DNA from: an uncultured Flavobacteriaceae bacterium
GTDB taxonomy: Bacteria; Bacteroidota; Bacteroidia; Flavobacteriales; Flavobacteriaceae
Reading direction: 5' to 3'
Assembly (NCBI GenBank): GCA_943788165.1
Contig: CALSPF010000002.1
Location: 1 to 64,000 of the forward strand
Length of the DNA: 64,000 nt
Notes under the pieces: model-generated
Told to the model about the DNA's origin: nothing
The model's input: only the letters and a program-made list of their open reading frames with translations
Databases searched by the model: none
Shown: one piece after another, positions 24,353-37,400 of the stretch
Layout: every line of letters starts with the position of its first letter
How positions within the stretch are numbered: the stretch's first letter is position 1
Made by a program: the position numbers and the translations under genes

Positions 24353-24619
24353 TCATGTCGACTCATGGGAAGAATTTGATAAATATTTTTCTTTTAATTC
24401 TTTGAACTCTTCCAAGGTGAAGTATTCCCCTTTTGTGCATATTCGACGTACTCCCTTTGGTAATTCATTGTGAAATAAATATAACATATATATATCAAAA
24501 ATAATTTTAATCTTTTGTACAGTAGGATAAGTTACTACTGCATTGCCACTGCTAGATGGATTAAATAAATGATCTAGCTTTAAATCAAAACCGAAGTGTG
24601 AGTATGTAGCTAATGACAA
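24353..24619 (-). CDS. Hypothetical protein, uncertain
   Basis: The frame would give 88 residues only from a TTG at 24619; no ATG lies near the 5' end, and the first internal one is residue 43. The C-terminal half (RICTKGEYFTLEEFKELKEK) looks protein-like and helical, while the N-terminal part has no clear feature. No family is recognised. It lies between the OmpA-like gene and the regulator, on the same strand, in AT-rich DNA. It may be a remnant of a longer gene. Confidence 0.3.
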   Translation of the reverse strand: MSLATYSHFGFDLKLDHLFNPSSSGNAVVTYPTVQKIKIIFDIYMLYLFHNELPKGVRRICTKGEYFTLEEFKELKEKYLSNSSHEST

Positions 24620-24776
24620 TATCTTATTGATTAAAACATTTTTATGCTATTGTTTTAAAAAAATCCAAACCAAAATATGAGTGATTATTTAAAAGATTGC
24701 ATTTTGGGCTCATTGAAAGTCTTGTTAAGGAGATAAAAATTGAGTTATCAATCAAAAAATAAGTTAGTTTAAACTT

Positions 24777-27488
24777 CTAAAAATATAGTATCTTAAAATT
24801 AGACTTTCTATTCAATTGATATTCAGCCTCAGAACAATCGGGGTTATCTAAACAGACATTATCTGTATTTTCTTCACCCAGAGCTTTAATTATTAATCGC
24901 CTTGAATTAACACCTTTATTTGTAAGCCAACTTTTAGTTTTGATTGCCCTTCTTAGAGAAAGGTCTTTGTTGTATTGAATTGAAGCTCTAGAGTCAGCGT
25001 ATGAGGTTATTTGCAGAATCATATTAGGGTATTTAGTCATTGCAATTACTACTTTGTTCAATGAAAGTATAGAAATACCTTTTAAAGAAGCCTTGTTTAA
25101 ATCAAAGTAGATTGGCTCAATACCTAAAACGCAAATTAAATCATCTGGTAAACAGTTTGTTGACCATTCTAAATCTATGTTTTCAAAAATATTATTATCT
25201 TGTTTGAAATCTAAAATGAAAGTTCTAGGATTATAACTAATCCCGTTTGAAACTCTCATAAAATATGATTGTGAACAATCTAAATTTTCATTAAAAACAA
25301 ATTCTCCTAAATCATTTGACTTAATTTCTTTTATTATATTGTTATTTCTATTTAATAATTCAATAGTTGCTCCCATAAGTATTTCTTTAGTGTATTTGTC
25401 AGAAACAACACCTTTAATGCTTGCTTCACATTGAGAAGAACTTTTTGTAGATCGATTAAAAAGCTCTTTTTTTACAATTTTATATACTTCGTCAGATGAG
25501 CTTCCATTTAATCCATTTCGATTGGATGATATAAATCCAAATTTTCGTTTATCGTTATAAACATATCCGAAATCATCAAATGCTGAATTAACTGGTTTTC
25601 CAATATTTAAAATTTCATATGGATAACCCCTTGGGTTTAATTTAGCTTCATATACATCAAAACCACCAAGCCCTAATTTACCATCACTCGAGAAATATAA
25701 TTTATTTTCTGAATCAATAAATGGGAAAGACTCTCTGAATTCAGTGTTTACATTTGGACCTAAATTAATGGGTTGACTGTAAGTTTCGTCGTCAAAAACA
25801 TAAACAAACCAAATGTCGGACATACCGAAAGTACCGGGCATATCAGATGAAAAATAAAGTTTTTTACCATCGGGGCTTAAAATAGGATGTGCAGTAGAAT
25901 ACTGGTTTCCATTAAATGGAAGTTCTTCAATGGAACCCCATAAATCCTGACTCTTAGTTGCTTTATAAATCTTTAACTTTACCTGTTTGTCTCTTGAGGA
26001 TTTTAATTTACCCTCATAAAAGTTGTTTCTAGTAAAATACATTGTATTACCATCTTTACTTACTGATGCAGTAGACTCATGATACTTTGTGTTGACATTC
26101 CCTTTAAGCTGCTCACGATCCGACAAATTACCAAGTGAATCAATTTGAGCTATATATAAATCTAAAAAAGGCTCATTAGACCATTTAAATTTTTTACTTC
26201 CAGTCGCACCTTGACTTGAGGCAAATACAACTTTATCATTATTATAAAAATTCAATCCGAAATCAGAATTTTGTGTATTAATGTTTGTTTTGAAGAGGTT
26301 ATAGTTTCCGCTACTATTTAAAATACTATCTAAGTGATTTGATTCGAATTCTAAGTGATCTTGTGAAATTAGTTGTTTATTTAATTTAAGATATTTTTTG
26401 TAAAATTGATTTGAAACGTCATAAGCCTCTATACTTTTAAATGCGACAGATGCTTTAAAATACAATTCGGGATCAAGGTTTCTTGGATAAGTAACAATTA
26501 ATTTATTAAACCAAACTGTTGCTAAATCATACTGACTATTATTATAATATGCGACTGCTAAACTTTCAAATATTTCTTTACTCTCCTTACCAGATCTTGC
26601 TAATTTTAGATATCGATCTATTGCTTGGGAAAATTCGTAATCTTCAAAGTTGCTTTTGGCTGAAAACACATTATTTACGCTTGTCGACTTTTTGTTATCA
26701 ACTTTTTTGGATAGAGAATCTATTACAGTTGAATCAAAAGGTTTTGAAGAGAATGAGGTTCTTGGTAAATCAACAGATGAATTATTTTCTAATTGGAATA
26801 CATCAAAAGAAATTAAAGAGTCTAAAACTTCTGCTTCTGAATTGGGTTGAATAAACGTATCAATATTTTGTGTGTTTGCATACACAGAGTCCAAAGATTT
26901 ATAAGACACGTTAAAATCAATAAGTTCCTGATCATCTTCAATTACTTTTTTATTATCAAATAAATCTTCTAGAATAACAGCAGTTTCTGTGTTTATATTT
27001 GAGTTTGAATGAGCCCCATTTATTTGTTCCTTAACATAAACTTCAGAATAATCTAGAGAGTCACTAACAGATTCTTGTTTTGTGTTTTCTGACAGTTTAG
27101 TCGCTGATTTGGATTTGAGTGAATCATTCTCATTTCTTACAAACTCTGAAGATGCTTTATGATTTTTTTGATAAAAAAGCCAATACTCTGTTTTATTAAT
27201 ACCTATACTATCAATAAATTTATTTATTCCTTTTAAAGTTTTAAACTGATTTATCGATACTCTGTGAAACTCATCTTTTTTAGCTAGAACTCGAGCTTTT
27301 TTAAATCCTTCTTTTTTTAATTTTATTTTATAACTGTTGGCATTATACTCGTATTTATAAGACCCAACAATTATTTCAATTTTATCGTTACCTATATTAA
27401 CTTGAGCATTCAAATTATTTATAAAACACATCAAAACTATCAGGAATATAGTAGCAAAATATTTAATATTTAATGTGTTTAAATTCAT
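24777..27488 (-). CDS. SPOR-TPR-PD40-OmpA envelope protein, partner of the adhesin
   Basis: The 903-residue protein has a signal peptide (to about residue 29), a SPOR-like domain (about 33-110: IEIIVGSYKYEYNANSYKIK), a long S/D/E-rich disordered stretch (110-280), TPR repeats (280-400), PD40/WD40-type blades (about 405-680: TAHPILSPDGKKLYFSSDMP), a carboxypeptidase-regulatory-like beta domain (685-755) and a C-terminal OmpA peptidoglycan-binding domain (795-903: ITSYADSRASIQYNKDLSLR). It would tie an outer-membrane machine to peptidoglycan, twice over through SPOR and OmpA. It starts 3 bases after the PorP-like gene. Such OmpA genes commonly accompany PorP/SprF genes. The SPOR domain at the N-terminus is unusual. 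Confidence 0.85.
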   Translation of the reverse strand: MNLNTLNIKYFATIFLIVLMCFINNLNAQVNIGNDKIEIIVGSYKYEYNANSYKIKLKKEGFKKARVLAKKDEFHRVSINQFKTLKGINKFIDSIGINKTEYWLFYQKNHKASSEFVRNENDSLKSKSATKLSENTKQESVSDSLDYSEVYVKEQINGAHSNSNINTETAVILEDLFDNKKVIEDDQELIDFNVSYKSLDSVYANTQNIDTFIQPNSEAEVLDSLISFDVFQLENNSSVDLPRTSFSSKPFDSTVIDSLSKKVDNKKSTSVNNVFSAKSNFEDYEFSQAIDRYLKLARSGKESKEIFESLAVAYYNNSQYDLATVWFNKLIVTYPRNLDPELYFKASVAFKSIEAYDVSNQFYKKYLKLNKQLISQDHLEFESNHLDSILNSSGNYNLFKTNINTQNSDFGLNFYNNDKVVFASSQGATGSKKFKWSNEPFLDLYIAQIDSLGNLSDREQLKGNVNTKYHESTASVSKDGNTMYFTRNNFYEGKLKSSRDKQVKLKIYKATKSQDLWGSIEELPFNGNQYSTAHPILSPDGKKLYFSSDMPGTFGMSDIWFVYVFDDETYSQPINLGPNVNTEFRESFPFIDSENKLYFSSDGKLGLGGFDVYEAKLNPRGYPYEILNIGKPVNSAFDDFGYVYNDKRKFGFISSNRNGLNGSSSDEVYKIVKKELFNRSTKSSSQCEASIKGVVSDKYTKEILMGATIELLNRNNNIIKEIKSNDLGEFVFNENLDCSQSYFMRVSNGISYNPRTFILDFKQDNNIFENIDLEWSTNCLPDDLICVLGIEPIYFDLNKASLKGISILSLNKVVIAMTKYPNMILQITSYADSRASIQYNKDLSLRRAIKTKSWLTNKGVNSRRLIIKALGEENTDNVCLDNPDCSEAEYQLNRKSNFKILYF

Positions 27489-27491
27489 AAT

Positions 27492-28427
27492 TTAAAAAAA
27501 CCTAGGTGTCAATATTTTTCTGTTTGTTCCAAAGTCAAATCTAAATAAAACCTCAAACGATCCACTTGCTGAATTCCTTATTTCAGTTGTCGCAAAGTCA
27601 TAACTAAACCCAATCATCATCGAATCTGATAATTCAACCCCTGCCATCGTTGTAATTGCAGAATCAATCCTATTTGCAACTCCAAAAGTAAAGTTATTGT
27701 TTAGAATAAAGTTAAGCGAAATATCCCATTGAATAGGACTTCCTTTTACTGCCTTTACTAAGGTAGCAGGCTTAAATTTCAATGAGTGATGTAGATCAAA
27801 AACATACCCACCAAAAATATATAAATGAATCTCTTTTGAAAAAGTTGAAAAGAAGCTTGATTCTTCATCTACCAAATCAAAATATTTTTTTTCTAGAAGG
27901 TTTGGTGCAGAAATACCTAAATAATAATTTTGAGTGTTATAAAAGATTCCAACTCCTATTTGGGGCTGATATTTATTATTTACTGCATAATCAATATAAG
28001 GATCCGTTCGGTCATAAACATTAAGTTTATTGAAATCAATATCATATGAATTTAATCCTGCTTTAAGTCCAAATGCTAATTTAGAAAACATAAAGTTTAT
28101 AGAATATGAATAATCAATAGAGATGTTGGTTTCAGTTAAAGGGCCCAATTGCTCATAAAAAACAGTTCCTCCAAGACCAACTTTCCCTGCTGAACCGACT
28201 GGAGTATCAAATGAAATCAGATTTGTTTTTGGAGCACCTTCGAGATCTAACCATTGTGATCTAGCAAGAAGTCTTAAACTCATTATTCCACGATTCCCAA
28301 CATAAGCAGGATTAAAGGTTTGGGGTACGAGCATATATTGTGTAAACTGAGATTCCTGCTGTCCAAAGACAGAAATAGAAACTAGTCCCAAAAAAATAAT
28401 TAAATATTTTCTAAATGCTCTATTCAT
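27492..28427 (-). CDS. PorP/SprF-family outer-membrane protein
   Basis: The 311-residue protein has a signal peptide (ending VFGQQ) and the PorP/SprF signature: ESQFTQYMLVPQTFNPAYVG, RSQWLDLEGAPKTNLISFDT, then a 14-strand-type beta barrel. In Flavobacterium, SprF is needed to secrete the giant adhesin SprB encoded just upstream, and type B sorting domains depend on such partners. Here the gene overlaps the 3' end of the giant gene by 8 bases, so translation is probably coupled and the partner made in step with its client. It likely holds the adhesin at the T9SS exit and links it to the cell surface. Confidence 0.9.
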   Translation of the reverse strand: MNRAFRKYLIIFLGLVSISVFGQQESQFTQYMLVPQTFNPAYVGNRGIMSLRLLARSQWLDLEGAPKTNLISFDTPVGSAGKVGLGGTVFYEQLGPLTETNISIDYSYSINFMFSKLAFGLKAGLNSYDIDFNKLNVYDRTDPYIDYAVNNKYQPQIGVGIFYNTQNYYLGISAPNLLEKKYFDLVDEESSFFSTFSKEIHLYIFGGYVFDLHHSLKFKPATLVKAVKGSPIQWDISLNFILNNNFTFGVANRIDSAITTMAGVELSDSMMIGFSYDFATTEIRNSASGSFEVLFRFDFGTNRKILTPRFF

Positions 28428-31400
28428 TTTGTAAATCGTTTTGTAAATATAAATATCCCATATACTCGGTCTTACCTGGGTTATTATTTGATGGGAACGT
28501 TAAAATATAATAATATGTTCCTGAAGGAAGTTTTTCATTTTTATTGATCGTAATTCTACCATTAGAGTATCCTGTAAATATTTCTGAATTACCAAGCCCT
28601 GGATATCCATTGCTCTTAAAAACTAAAACACCCCACCTATTATAAATTGTTAAATTATTATCCGGATAATTTTCTATTCCACGAATAATTAAATAATCAT
28701 TTTTTTGATCACCATTTGGTGTAACTAATTCGTAAACCTCTAATTTAGGTATGTAATCAGATTCTAATTCAATTATGGTTGGATCATCTGACATATTACC
28801 ATCTGTATCATCCCCGTTATCACTTTGGTCAAAAATAAGGTTGTTATAGTTTAATGCAGTCCCTGACACACGAGCTACGTTTTCGATAAAACCAGAATAA
28901 ATATCAGACTGTGTTACTGTATAATCAGCATTAAATACGATTACTCCTTGTGGAATAATTGAATTTTGTGAAGACCCGTTTGTTGCAGAAACAAAATAGG
29001 GTGATCTAGTTAAGAAAATAGAAGATCCGTTTCCGTCTGTCATGATATCATCAATTACTAAATCAGATATCTTTACGTTTCCTGTATTCTCAACTGAAAT
29101 AGTAAACACTATTTCATCACTTGGACTAACATAGTCTATATTACTAGTTAATGAAGCTGTTTTAGTAACCTCTAGGGATGGTCTTGGTGATATCAAAATA
29201 ACTGTAGGATCATCTGTAGTATTTCCGTCGGTATCATCGTCGTTATCTGAGGTGTCTTCTATGTATAATGATCCTTCTAAATTTTGAGCAGAGGCATTTG
29301 CGCTATTTATGATACTTCCGGATTCTGCTGCACTGAGGCCTATATTATATAATGCAATATATGAAGCAATTTCACCAATTTTTAAGCTTCCTTCCAAGGA
29401 TCCTAATGTTGATCCAGTAAAGAATGGCCCATTTGTTAAACTCAATATAACTCCGTTTCCATCAGTCATTGTATCCTCAAGAACAATATTTTTTAATGGT
29501 GTATTTCCTGTATTTTCAATTAGAATATCATAAGAAATTAAATCTCCAGCATCCACAATACCATCTGTATTATTTGTTATTGAAGCTGTTTTAACTACTT
29601 CAATAGCTGGAATTTCTTGTAAGAATACTTCCGTTGGATCATCCAAAGTATTTCCATCTGTATCATCACCATCATCACTTTGGTCATTTACATCATTAGT
29701 ATTTCCAGGGCTACTACCTGTTACTGTTACAGTATTTTCGATTTGCCCACTCAAGGAAGCTGCATTAGAAATTAGATAGCTTGCACTGTAGGTAGAAACC
29801 TCATTTAGAATAATTGTTCCTTCAGGGGAGCCACTGGAGTTTGATACAAAAGTTGGTCCAGAGGTAAGAATTAACGCATTTCCATTACCATCGGTTAATA
29901 AATCTACAAGACTCAATGAGGTAATGCTAACATTCCCCGTATTGGCCACTGTTATGATATAATTAATGGTATCGCCCTCTCCGTTAACTCCATCTCCATT
30001 ATCTGCTACAGCTACTGTTTTAGTAACCTCCAAGGATGGTCTCGGTGATATTAAAATAATTGTAGGATCATCTGTAGTATTTCCGTCGGTATCATCGTCG
30101 TTATCTGAGGTGTCTTCTATGTATAATGATCCTTCTAAATTTTGAGCAGAGGCATTTGCGCTATTTATGATACTTCCAGATTCTGCTGCACTGAGCCCTA
30201 TATTATAGAATGCAATATATGAAGCAATTTCACCAATTTTTAAGCTTCCTTCCAAGGATCCTAATGTTGATCCAGTAAAGAATGGCCCATTTGTTAAACT
30301 CAATATAACTCCGTTTCCATCAGTCATTGTATCCTCAAGAACAATGTTTTTTAATGGTGTATTTCCTGTATTTTCAATTAGAATATCATAAGAAATTAAA
30401 TCTCCAGCATCCACAATACCATCTGTATTATTTGTTATTGAAGCTGTTTTAACTACTTCAATAGCTGGAATTTCTTGTAAGAATACTTCCGTTGGATCAT
30501 CCAAAGTATTTCCATCTGTATCATCTCCATCGTCACTAATATCATTGATTCTTGTGTCTTGATTTGGTGCTGATGCAGAAGCTTCAACAGTATTTATTAT
30601 TATTCCTGAAGTGACATCAATAGCATTAATTATGTAAAAAGCAATATATGTAGCAGCTTCTCCCTTAATTAGAACTCCTTCTGCAGACCCTTCGGAGGAT
30701 CCTGAAAAGAATGGACCATTACTTAATGTTAAAATGTTTCCATTACCATCAGTTAGCGTATCAACAATTAAAAGATCACTTAAGGTTGAGTTTCCATTAT
30801 TTTTCACAATAATAGTATAGGTTATAATATCTCCAGCACCAGTTTCTCCATCACCATTATCCGTAATCTCTGCTGTTTTAGTTACGTCCATAACAACATT
30901 AGATACAGTAAATATCTCTGTTGGGTCATCAGCTGTATTTCCATCAATATCATCTCCATCATCACTAATATCAAAAACATCTCCTACCTTACCTGGACTG
31001 TTACCTCTGAATACAATAGAGTTTCTGATTACTCCAGAATCTGCTGCTCTTTGGCCAATTAAATAAGTAGCTGTATAATTTGCCGTTTCTGACGGAGCAA
31101 GTATTCCTTCTGGAGAATTTTGAGAAGAGGATCCAAACGTTGGTTGGGTTGTTAAAATAAGTTCTCTACCGCTGGCGTCCGAAAGTGTGTCTATATATCC
31201 TAAACCACTTACAGTGATATTGCCTTTGTTTTCAATCGTAATGATATAATCAATTCTATCTCCTACGTCATTTATACCGTTTTGATTGAGGTCTACTATA
31301 CTTGCTACTTTTGTTGCTTCTATTTCAGGTAAAGAAATGATTTCAATTATAGTAGGGTCATTAGTTGTGTTTCCATCAGAATCATCTCCGTCATCACTTA

Positions 31401-34400
31401 TATCTGTTACATCATTGTTATTTCCTGGGCTAGAAGCGTTTACTGTTACAGTATTTATAACTTTCCCCGTTCCAGCATCATTATTAGAAATTATGTAGGT
31501 TGCCGAGTAAGTTCCACTTTCACTGGGATTCAATGAGCCTTGGGAAGATCCCTGGGTAGAGGAAACAAAGAGTGGCCCTGAAGATAACTGAAGAACATTA
31601 TTGTTGCCATCTTTTAAAGTATCAATTAGCGTAATTGATGAAAGTTGTGTAGAACCTGTATTATTTATAGTAATCGTGTAAACAATGGTATCACCAGCAT
31701 TTATACTTCCGTCTCCATTGTCGATGGTATAGGCTGTTTTTGTTACTTCAATTGAACTGTTAATATTAAAACTAACAACAGTTGGGTCGTTTGAAGTATT
31801 GCCGTCAGTATCATCTCCATCATCACTTATGTCCGAAACGTCGTTGCTATTGCCAGGACTGCTTCCTATTACTGTAACAGAATTATTAACACTTCCAGAA
31901 TTTACTGTGTTTTCTGTAATTAGGAAACTAGCGTTGTAGGTTGATGTTTCTCCAGCTATAATTGAACCTTGATTTGATCCATTTGAATTGGAAATAAATG
32001 TCGGATTTGATGTTAAGATTAAGGAATTTCCATTTCCATCAGTTAGAATATCTGTAAGGCTTAAAGAATTTATCGTTACATTTCCATTATTCTTTATAGT
32101 AATGACATAATTAATAGTATCCCCGACTCCATTAACTCCGTCCCCATTATCCGCAACAGTAGCTGTTTTGGTAACTTCCATTGATTTTAAGTCAGCGATT
32201 AGAACTAGTGTTGGATCGTTAGTGGTATTACCATCGCTGTCATTTCCATTATCAGAAACATCAGAAACATCATTTAAATTACCAGGGCTACTTCCTGTTA
32301 CAGTTACTGTATTTTGAATCTGAGAGGTTAAAGCAGCTGAACTAGAAATTATATAACTGGCTGAATAAATAGCTGTTTCGTTAGAAATAATTGATCCTTG
32401 ACTTGAATTATTAGAATTTGAAACAAAGCTTGGACCAGATGTTAGAGTTAACGAGGTTCCATTTCCATCAGTTATTGTGTCAACTAAGTTTAGAGAAGTA
32501 ATAGTTACGTTTCCTGTGTTAACAACAGAAATTAAATAATTAATAGTATCGCCAGCTCCATTTACTCCGTCCCCATTATCAGCAACCGTTGCTGTTTTAG
32601 TAACTTCAATAGCTGGTGCTAATGAAGTATAAACTACCGTTGGATCATCTGTTGTGTTTCCATCAGTGTCATTTCCATCATCCGAAGTATCAGTAATATC
32701 GTCGGTATTCCCTGGGCTACTTCCTGTTACCACTACACTATTTTGAATTAATCCACTGTCTGCGGAAGCTCCAGTAATGACATAGCTTGCAGAATAGGTT
32801 GTAATCTCCCCTGCAAGAAGAGTCCCTTGAACAGATCCCTGTGATGAACTCAAGAAATTTGGTCCTAAATCTAAGGTTAATGTGTTTCCATTATTATCTG
32901 TTAAATTATCATCAAGAGTAATTCCAGTAATGGATTGACCTCCAATGTTTTCTATAGTTATAGTATAATTAATTGTATCTCCACCTCCGTTGGTCCCATC
33001 ACCATTGTCGGAAACTACTGCTGTTTTAGTGACTTCTAATGATCCGCCTGAAGTTGTTACAACTACTGTTGAATCATTAGTTGTGTTTCCATCTGAATCA
33101 TCACCGTCATCACTAATGTCAAATACATTATTTGAATTTCCTGGACTACTTGCTATTGCTTGAACTGAGTTATTTATAAATTCTGAATTAGCGGCAAGTT
33201 GAGATATAGTATAAGAGGCGGTGTATGTTGCGATTTCTCCTACTAGAAGACTTCCTTGTGCAGAACTAGCACTTGAAGAGGTAAAGACTGGTCCTTCTGA
33301 AAGGGCTAATGCATTTCCATCTCCATCGGTTAAATTATCTACTAAAGTGAGATTTGATAAACTAACATTACCCGTATTTTCGATTGTGATATTATAAACA
33401 ATTACATCTCCACTATCATTACTGCTGTTTGAATTTATATCAACAACTGATGCACTCTTAACAACTTTAATTATTGGGTTTTGATATATTAAGGTTTCGG
33501 TTATATCGTTGGTTATATTTCCATCACTATCAATTCCGTCGTCACTTATATCGGAAACAGAACTTGAATTTAATGGGTCTGAAGCAACAGCTGATACTGA
33601 GTTTTTAATTCTACCTGAATCTACATTACTTTGATCAATTGTATAGGTTGCAGTATATGTTGCAATTTCATTAACTTTTAAATTTCCTGAAGATGACCCC
33701 AAACTGGATGAGTTAAAACTAATTGATTGCGTATAATTAAGTGTATTGTTATTACCATCCTTTAGCACGTCTATTAAAACAAGATTTGATAAAGCAACAT
33801 TTCCAGTATTCTCAACAGTAATTGTATAAACTATAGAGTCTCCAAGATCATTTTGAGCATTGCTATTTGCATCTACTATGCTAGCTGTTTTAGTAATTTC
33901 TAAAGAAGAATTTATATCAAATTGGTTAATTGTAGCATCATCTAGGACATTACCATCAGTATCATTTCCGTTATCAGATTGGTCACTTATATTATTAGTT
34001 TGCCCAGGACTACTTGCCACTACGTTTACTGTATTCGAAACCAACCCCGTGTTAACTTGATTTTGATTAACTATTAAGTAAGCATTATATGTTGCTGTTT
34101 CTCCTGGAATTAATCTACCATTTATAGAATTCTGTGAAGACCCCCCGAATGTTGGCCCATTTGATAAAGTAAGGGAATTACCGTTACCATCATTTAATAT
34201 ATCTGTTATTGTTACATTACTTAAGCTAACATTTCCTGAGTTCTTAATAGTAATAACATAATTAATTACATCACCAACACCTGTTAATCCGTCACCGTTA
34301 TCTGTTACCTGACTAATTTTAGTTGCCTCAATTGAAGGGGTAGGTGTAATTGAGATTAGTGTTGGATCATTAACTAAATTTCCATCTGTATCATCGTCAT

Positions 34401-37400
34401 CATCACTTATATCACTTACATTTCCATCATTTGAAGTTGCTGAGGCAATCACCTGATTCGTGAATCCACCGGCATCGACTACATCTTGTTCAATTATATA
34501 ATATGCTATATAATTAGCTATTTCATTCGGCTTAAGATTTCCTGCCGCTGATCCAAGAGACGATCCGGAAAATGATGGGCCTGAAATTAAGTTTAGTGAG
34601 CTTCCAGCATTAGATAAAAATTGATCGAAAATACTAATGTTTTGTAAATTGATATTACCGGTATTAGTCAATTTAATATCATACCTAACTATATCTCCTT
34701 TACCCAAAACTCCATCACCATTATCTGTAACCGTTGCTGTTTTAGTTGCCTCTATTCCCGGAGAAGCTGTTATATTAACTACTGTTGGATCATTAGTAGT
34801 ATTACTATCTGTATCGTCTCCATCATCTGAGGTGTCGGTTACATCACCCGTATTCCCTGGAGAAGAAGCTGTTGCTAATACTGTGTTAGAGATAAATCCA
34901 GTATATGCAGCTGAACTACTAACTACATACGATGCCGTATAGGTTGCTGTTTCTCCAAGGGTCAGTGTTCCCTGGCTTGATCCTGCACTTGCTGATGTAA
35001 ATGTTGGTCCGCTTGTTAAGGTTAGTGATCCACCACTTCCATCGCTAAGAGTATCTACTAAGGTTAACCCTGATAAACTTGTATTACCCTTATTCTCTAC
35101 CGTAATAGTATAGACAACCGTATCACCTAAGTCTACAATACCATTACTATTATTATCTGTTGTTACCACTGTCTTAGTTGCCTCTATGGCTGGAAGTGGA
35201 GTGATCGATACAGCCGTTACATCATCTGTCGTATTACCATCACTATCGTCTCCATCGTCTGAGGTGTCTGTTACATTATTACTCTGGCCTGGACTACTCG
35301 CTGTAGCTAATACACTGTTATTTATACTAGAAGTTAACGCTGCATTTGCACTGATGATATAGTATCCACTATAGGTTGCTACCTCATTCGGCTTTAGTGT
35401 ACCTGGGGAAGACCCTAAGGTTGTCGATGAGAACGATGGACCATTAGTAAGTGTAAGTGATCCGCCACTTCCATCTGTTAAGGTATCAACCAAGGTTAAG
35501 CCAGATAAAGTAACATTACCCTTATTCTCTACTGTAATTGTGTAATTTATAATATCTCCTGAACCTGTATTACCATCACCTCCATTATCAGTTACAGCTG
35601 CTGTTTTTGTTACCTCTAGTGAACTAGATGTAGTAATTGTAGTGACGGTTGGATCATCGGTCGTATTGCCATCACTATCATCCCCGTCATCAGACATATC
35701 AGTAACATCATTACTATTCCCTGGACTACTTGCCGTAGCTGATGCCTGATTCGATAAGCCTCCTGCATCTACTGCTGCTTGGTTAATAATATAAAGTGCA
35801 TTGTAACTTGCTGTCTCGCCTACCTTAAGAGTTCCTTGTGCAGATCCCTGTGACGAGCCCGAGAAGGACGGACCACTGTTTAAACTAAGTGTGTTTCCAC
35901 TAGCATCACTTAAAATATCTGCTACACTTAAACTAGATAAGGTAACATTACCGTTGTTAATCACAGAGATTGTATACTGAACCACATCTCCTTTACCGAC
36001 TGCACCATCACCATTATCGGTTATCGCTGCTGTCTTAGTTACTTCTAAAGATGGAGTGTTGCTTATTGTTATATCTGTGGTGTCGTCTTCTGTATTGCCG
36101 TCACTGTCATCTCCGTCATCTGAAGTGTCCGTTACATTATTACTCTGACCTGGACTGCTTCCAGTTACTAAAACACTGTTGCTTATACTTCCCGTATCTA
36201 ATGCTAATTGGGTTATCGTATAACTCGCCGTATAACTCGCTGTCTCTCCTACAAGCAAGGTTCCTTGAGCTGATGAAGCACTCGCTGATGTAAACACTGG
36301 ACCACTTGATAAACTAAGAGCTGAACCATCTCCATCCAATAAGGTATCGGTTAAGCCTATACTAGATAGTGTTACGTTACCCTTGTTCTCTACCGTAATC
36401 GTATAAACAATCGTATCGCCCAAGTCGGTAGAACCATTACTGTTATTATCTGTTACTGTTGCTGTTTTAGTCGATTCCACTAAAGAGGTACGTGTAAGTG
36501 TTACGACTGTGTTATCATCTTGAGTTTCTCCATCACTGTCATCACCATTATCACTTCGGTCGCTAACATCGTTACTGTTTGCTGGGCTACTTGCTGTTGC
36601 GAGTACCGTGTTTACTATACTTCCGCTATCTAAGCCTTGCTGGGTTACAGTGTAAGTTGCAGTATAAGTTGCTATTTCTGATACAGCTAATGAGCCTGCT
36701 GCAGAAGAAGCACTTGAACTAACAAACGTAGGACCGCTCAATAAACTAAGTGAAGAACCATTACCATCAGTTAAGGTATCAACTAATCCTAATCCGGTTA
36801 AACTTACATTACCCTTATTTTCTACCGTAATTGTGTAGGTGATTGTGTCTCCTAAATCATTTATACCATTAGAGTTATTGTCAACTATTACAGCTGTTTT
36901 AGTAGTTTCAATAATTGGGTTTGGATTAATAACCAAGACCGTAGTATCGTTGGTTGTATTACCATCTGTGTCATCCCCATCATCCGATACATCACTAAGA
37001 CCTCCTGGATTACCCGTGCTACTCGCTGTTACTGTTACACTATTGATCAGTCCTCCTGCATCTACTACCCCTTGTGTGATTACAAAGGTTGCCCCATAGT
37101 GAGCCGTCTCATTTGGCTTGATAGTTCCTTCTGAAGAACCTAGGTCTCCAAAGTCAAACGTTGGTCCGCTTGTTAATGCTAAGGTGTTGGACAGTGCATC
37201 TGTGAAGGTATCTACTAATGATGGTTCTGTAATATTTACATTCCCTTGGTTCTCGATTTTTATGGTATAATTTACTGTATCGCCTACTCCTAAAACTCCA
37301 TCACCATTGTCAGTAACCGTTCCTTCTTTGGTTACTTCCATCTGGGGACTTGCTGTAATGTTTACTACCGTTGGATCATTGCTCGTGTTACCATCCCCAT

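Noticed and set aside
24653-24776. Terminator after the OmpA-like gene
   Set aside because: An AGTTTAAACT palindrome lies at the stop but is only 10 bp of A/T-rich sequence without a proper loop and T run; I could not support a terminator.
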